From Flavobacteriales bacterium UBA7382 (GTDB taxonomy: Bacteria; Bacteroidota; Bacteroidia; Flavobacteriales_D; Sanyastnellaceae), in contig DKNS01000191.1 of NCBI GenBank assembly GCA_002469765.1, positions 1-6,626 on the forward strand: a stretch of DNA of 6,626 nt, given 5' to 3'. The notes beneath the pieces were generated by a model. The model did not search any database and was not told the origin of the DNA. It worked only from the letters and a program-made list of their open reading frames with translations. A program made the translations under genes and the position numbers. Below are positions 5,350 to 6,626 of this stretch, piece by piece; within the stretch, counting starts at the first letter, position 1; each line of letters opens with the position of its first letter.

Positions 5350-6626
5350 CAGCCCTTCGGCGCACAATCTCCTGGGCGATGCTCGGGGTACTGCTCCTGA
5401 CTTGGGCCTCTTGTGGTCACGGCGACGGCGGATTGGGGCGTTTTACTGCGCCTCCTGTCCCCGATCCCACGTACCGCTTTGGGGTGGTTTGGGACAGTCT
5501 CGTGGTGGACTCTGGACAGGTGAAATCTGGACAAAGCTTGTCCCACCTCCTCGACCCCGCAGGCATTGGCCCAGGCAAAGTGGCCACCCTCGCAGCCAAC
5601 AGCCGTCAGACCTACGACGTACGCAACATGCGCGCCGGGCGTGAATGGTGGATGGCGTCGCTGCCGGTTCGGGACAGCCTGGGCAAGAAGGTGGGCCTGG
5701 CTCCCCAATGGTTCATCTACGAGCGGAACCCCAAGGACTACGCCGTCTTCTCCTTGGCAGACACTTTTGGGGTCAAGCTCGGTTCGTATCCCGTGGACAC
5801 CGTATACGCCCGGGCCGTGGGAAGCATTGAGAACAGCTTGTACCTGGACCTGGAGAAGGGAGGACATCCCACCAACCTCGCGGTATCCATGGCCAACGTG
5901 TACGCCTGGACCATCGATTTCAGCCGGGTCCAACCTGGCGACACCTTCGACGTGCTGTACCGGCGCGAAACGGTAAACGGCGAGCACGTGGGCATGCCTG
6001 AAGTGTTGGCCAGCCGCTTCAACCATTGGGATTCAGAGAAAGAGGCTTACCTCTTCAATCAGGGAGGCGGCAACGATTACTTCGACCTGGAGGGCGGTTC
6101 ACTTCGCAAGGCCTTCCTCAAAGCACCCGTGGAATTCAGCCGCATCTCAAGCCGCTTCAACCCCAAGCGTTTCCACCCTGTTCTGAAGAAGGTGAAGGGA
6201 CACTTCGGCACGGACTACGCTGCACCCCACGGCACCCCCATCGTGGCGGTGGGGGACGGCGTGGTGACCAAGAGCAGCTACACGAATGGCAACGGGAAGT
6301 ATGTCAAGATTCGGCACAACGAGACCTACGAAACGCAGTACCTCCACATGTCCCGCAGGGCTGTCAAACAGGGCCAAACCGTCAAGCAAGGCACGGTGAT
6401 TGGCTACGTCGGACAAACGGGGCTGGCCACTGGGCCCCATGTGTGCTTCCGATTCTGGAAACACGGCAAGCAGGTGGACCACCTGCGTGAGGAATTTCCG
6501 CCGTCTGAACCCATCGAAGCCACAGCTCAACAAGCCTTTGCGGAAGAGGTCAACCGTTTGGAATTGATCAAGGAACAGATTGCCCCCAACGCACAAGGGG
6601 TACGCATCACGACTGTGCCTGGGCCA
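5346..6626 (+). CDS. M23-family metallopeptidase, likely lipoprotein (3' end outside window)
   Basis: This is a LytM-type zinc endopeptidase expected to cut peptidoglycan cross-bridges in the periplasm. The frame is open from ATG 5346 to the last base (427 residues) with no stop, so the C-terminus is missing. Residues 6-22 are a hydrophobic signal ending in TWASC, an imperfect lipobox that suggests lipidation at C23. Residues ~48-135 resemble the OapA/LysM-like segment of MepM-type proteins. Residues ~180-225 carry YAWTIDFSRVQPGDTFDVLY, the region preceding the peptidase in that group. The M23 domain spans ~262-380, with H286 and D290 (HFGTD), H334 (YLHMS) and H365 (TGPH). The usual HxH is HVC here, so C367 replaces the third zinc-ligand histidine. 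The start overlaps the kynA stop (ATGA), implying translational coupling. A charged tail follows the domain at ~395-412. Confidence 0.9.
   Translation, partial: MTALRRTISWAMLGVLLLTWASCGHGDGGLGRFTAPPVPDPTYRFGVVWDSLVVDSGQVKSGQSLSHLLDPAGIGPGKVATLAANSRQTYDVRNMRAGREWWMASLPVRDSLGKKVGLAPQWFIYERNPKDYAVFSLADTFGVKLGSYPVDTVYARAVGSIENSLYLDLEKGGHPTNLAVSMANVYAWTIDFSRVQPGDTFDVLYRRETVNGEHVGMPEVLASRFNHWDSEKEAYLFNQGGGNDYFDLEGGSLRKAFLKAPVEFSRISSRFNPKRFHPVLKKVKGHFGTDYAAPHGTPIVAVGDGVVTKSSYTNGNGKYVKIRHNETYETQYLHMSRRAVKQGQTVKQGTVIGYVGQTGLATGPHVCFRFWKHGKQVDHLREEFPPSEPIEATAQQAFAEEVNRLELIKEQIAPNAQGVRITTVPGP

Noticed and set aside
5157..6026. 289-codon open frame on the minus strand across kynA and the M23 gene
   Set aside because: It spans two well-supported plus-strand genes and has no recognisable protein features.
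1..6626. Mobile element, CRISPR array, tRNA/rRNA, toxin-antitoxin or defence system
   Set aside because: No direct-repeat arrays with spacers, no transposase or integrase motifs, no tRNA-like cloverleaf and no defence domains were seen. The genes are core metabolic, replication and envelope functions.

Overview
The window looks like a chromosomal segment of a GC-rich member of the Bacteroidota, probably related to Flavobacteriales. The evidence is a secreted protein ending in a type IX secretion (T9SS) sorting domain, which is restricted to this phylum; a DnaE C-terminus, an aminopeptidase P and a tryptophan 2,3-dioxygenase that all read like Bacteroidota versions; and the lack of good Shine-Dalgarno sites in front of the genes. 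GC content was judged by eye.

Layout: (1) Bases 1-720 (+) hold the 3' end of the DNA polymerase III alpha subunit gene. (2) A hairpin terminator at 740-773 separates it from a convergent gene. (3) Bases 794-2422 (-) encode a 542-residue exported protein with Asp-rich, Cys-rich tandem repeats, a PKD-like domain and a T9SS C-terminal domain. (4) Bases 2500-3789 (-) encode aminopeptidase P with all five metal ligands. (5) A 48-bp divergent gap, 3790-3837, carries a perfectly symmetric pair of TACCTTCG boxes, each 4 nt from a start codon. (6) Bases 3838-4266 (+) encode a RidA/YjgF-family protein of the type annotated as 2-aminomuconate deaminase. (7) Bases 4348-5349 (+) encode tryptophan 2,3-dioxygenase (KynA). 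(8) From 5346 to the right edge (+), overlapping kynA by ATGA, lies an M23-family envelope metallopeptidase, probably a lipoprotein, cut off by the window end.

How the genes fit together: the RidA-like protein and KynA both suit oxidative tryptophan catabolism by the kynurenine route. KynA performs the first step, and the RidA-like protein may act on a late enamine/imine intermediate. The M23 peptidase is translationally linked to kynA although its job, in peptidoglycan, is unrelated. The other genes are housekeeping or surface functions. I see no phage, CRISPR, insertion sequence or RNA gene. Most of the window is ordinary core genome. The points most worth checking are the symmetric divergent promoter-like boxes, the His-to-Cys change at a zinc ligand of the M23 enzyme, and the kynA-M23 coupling.
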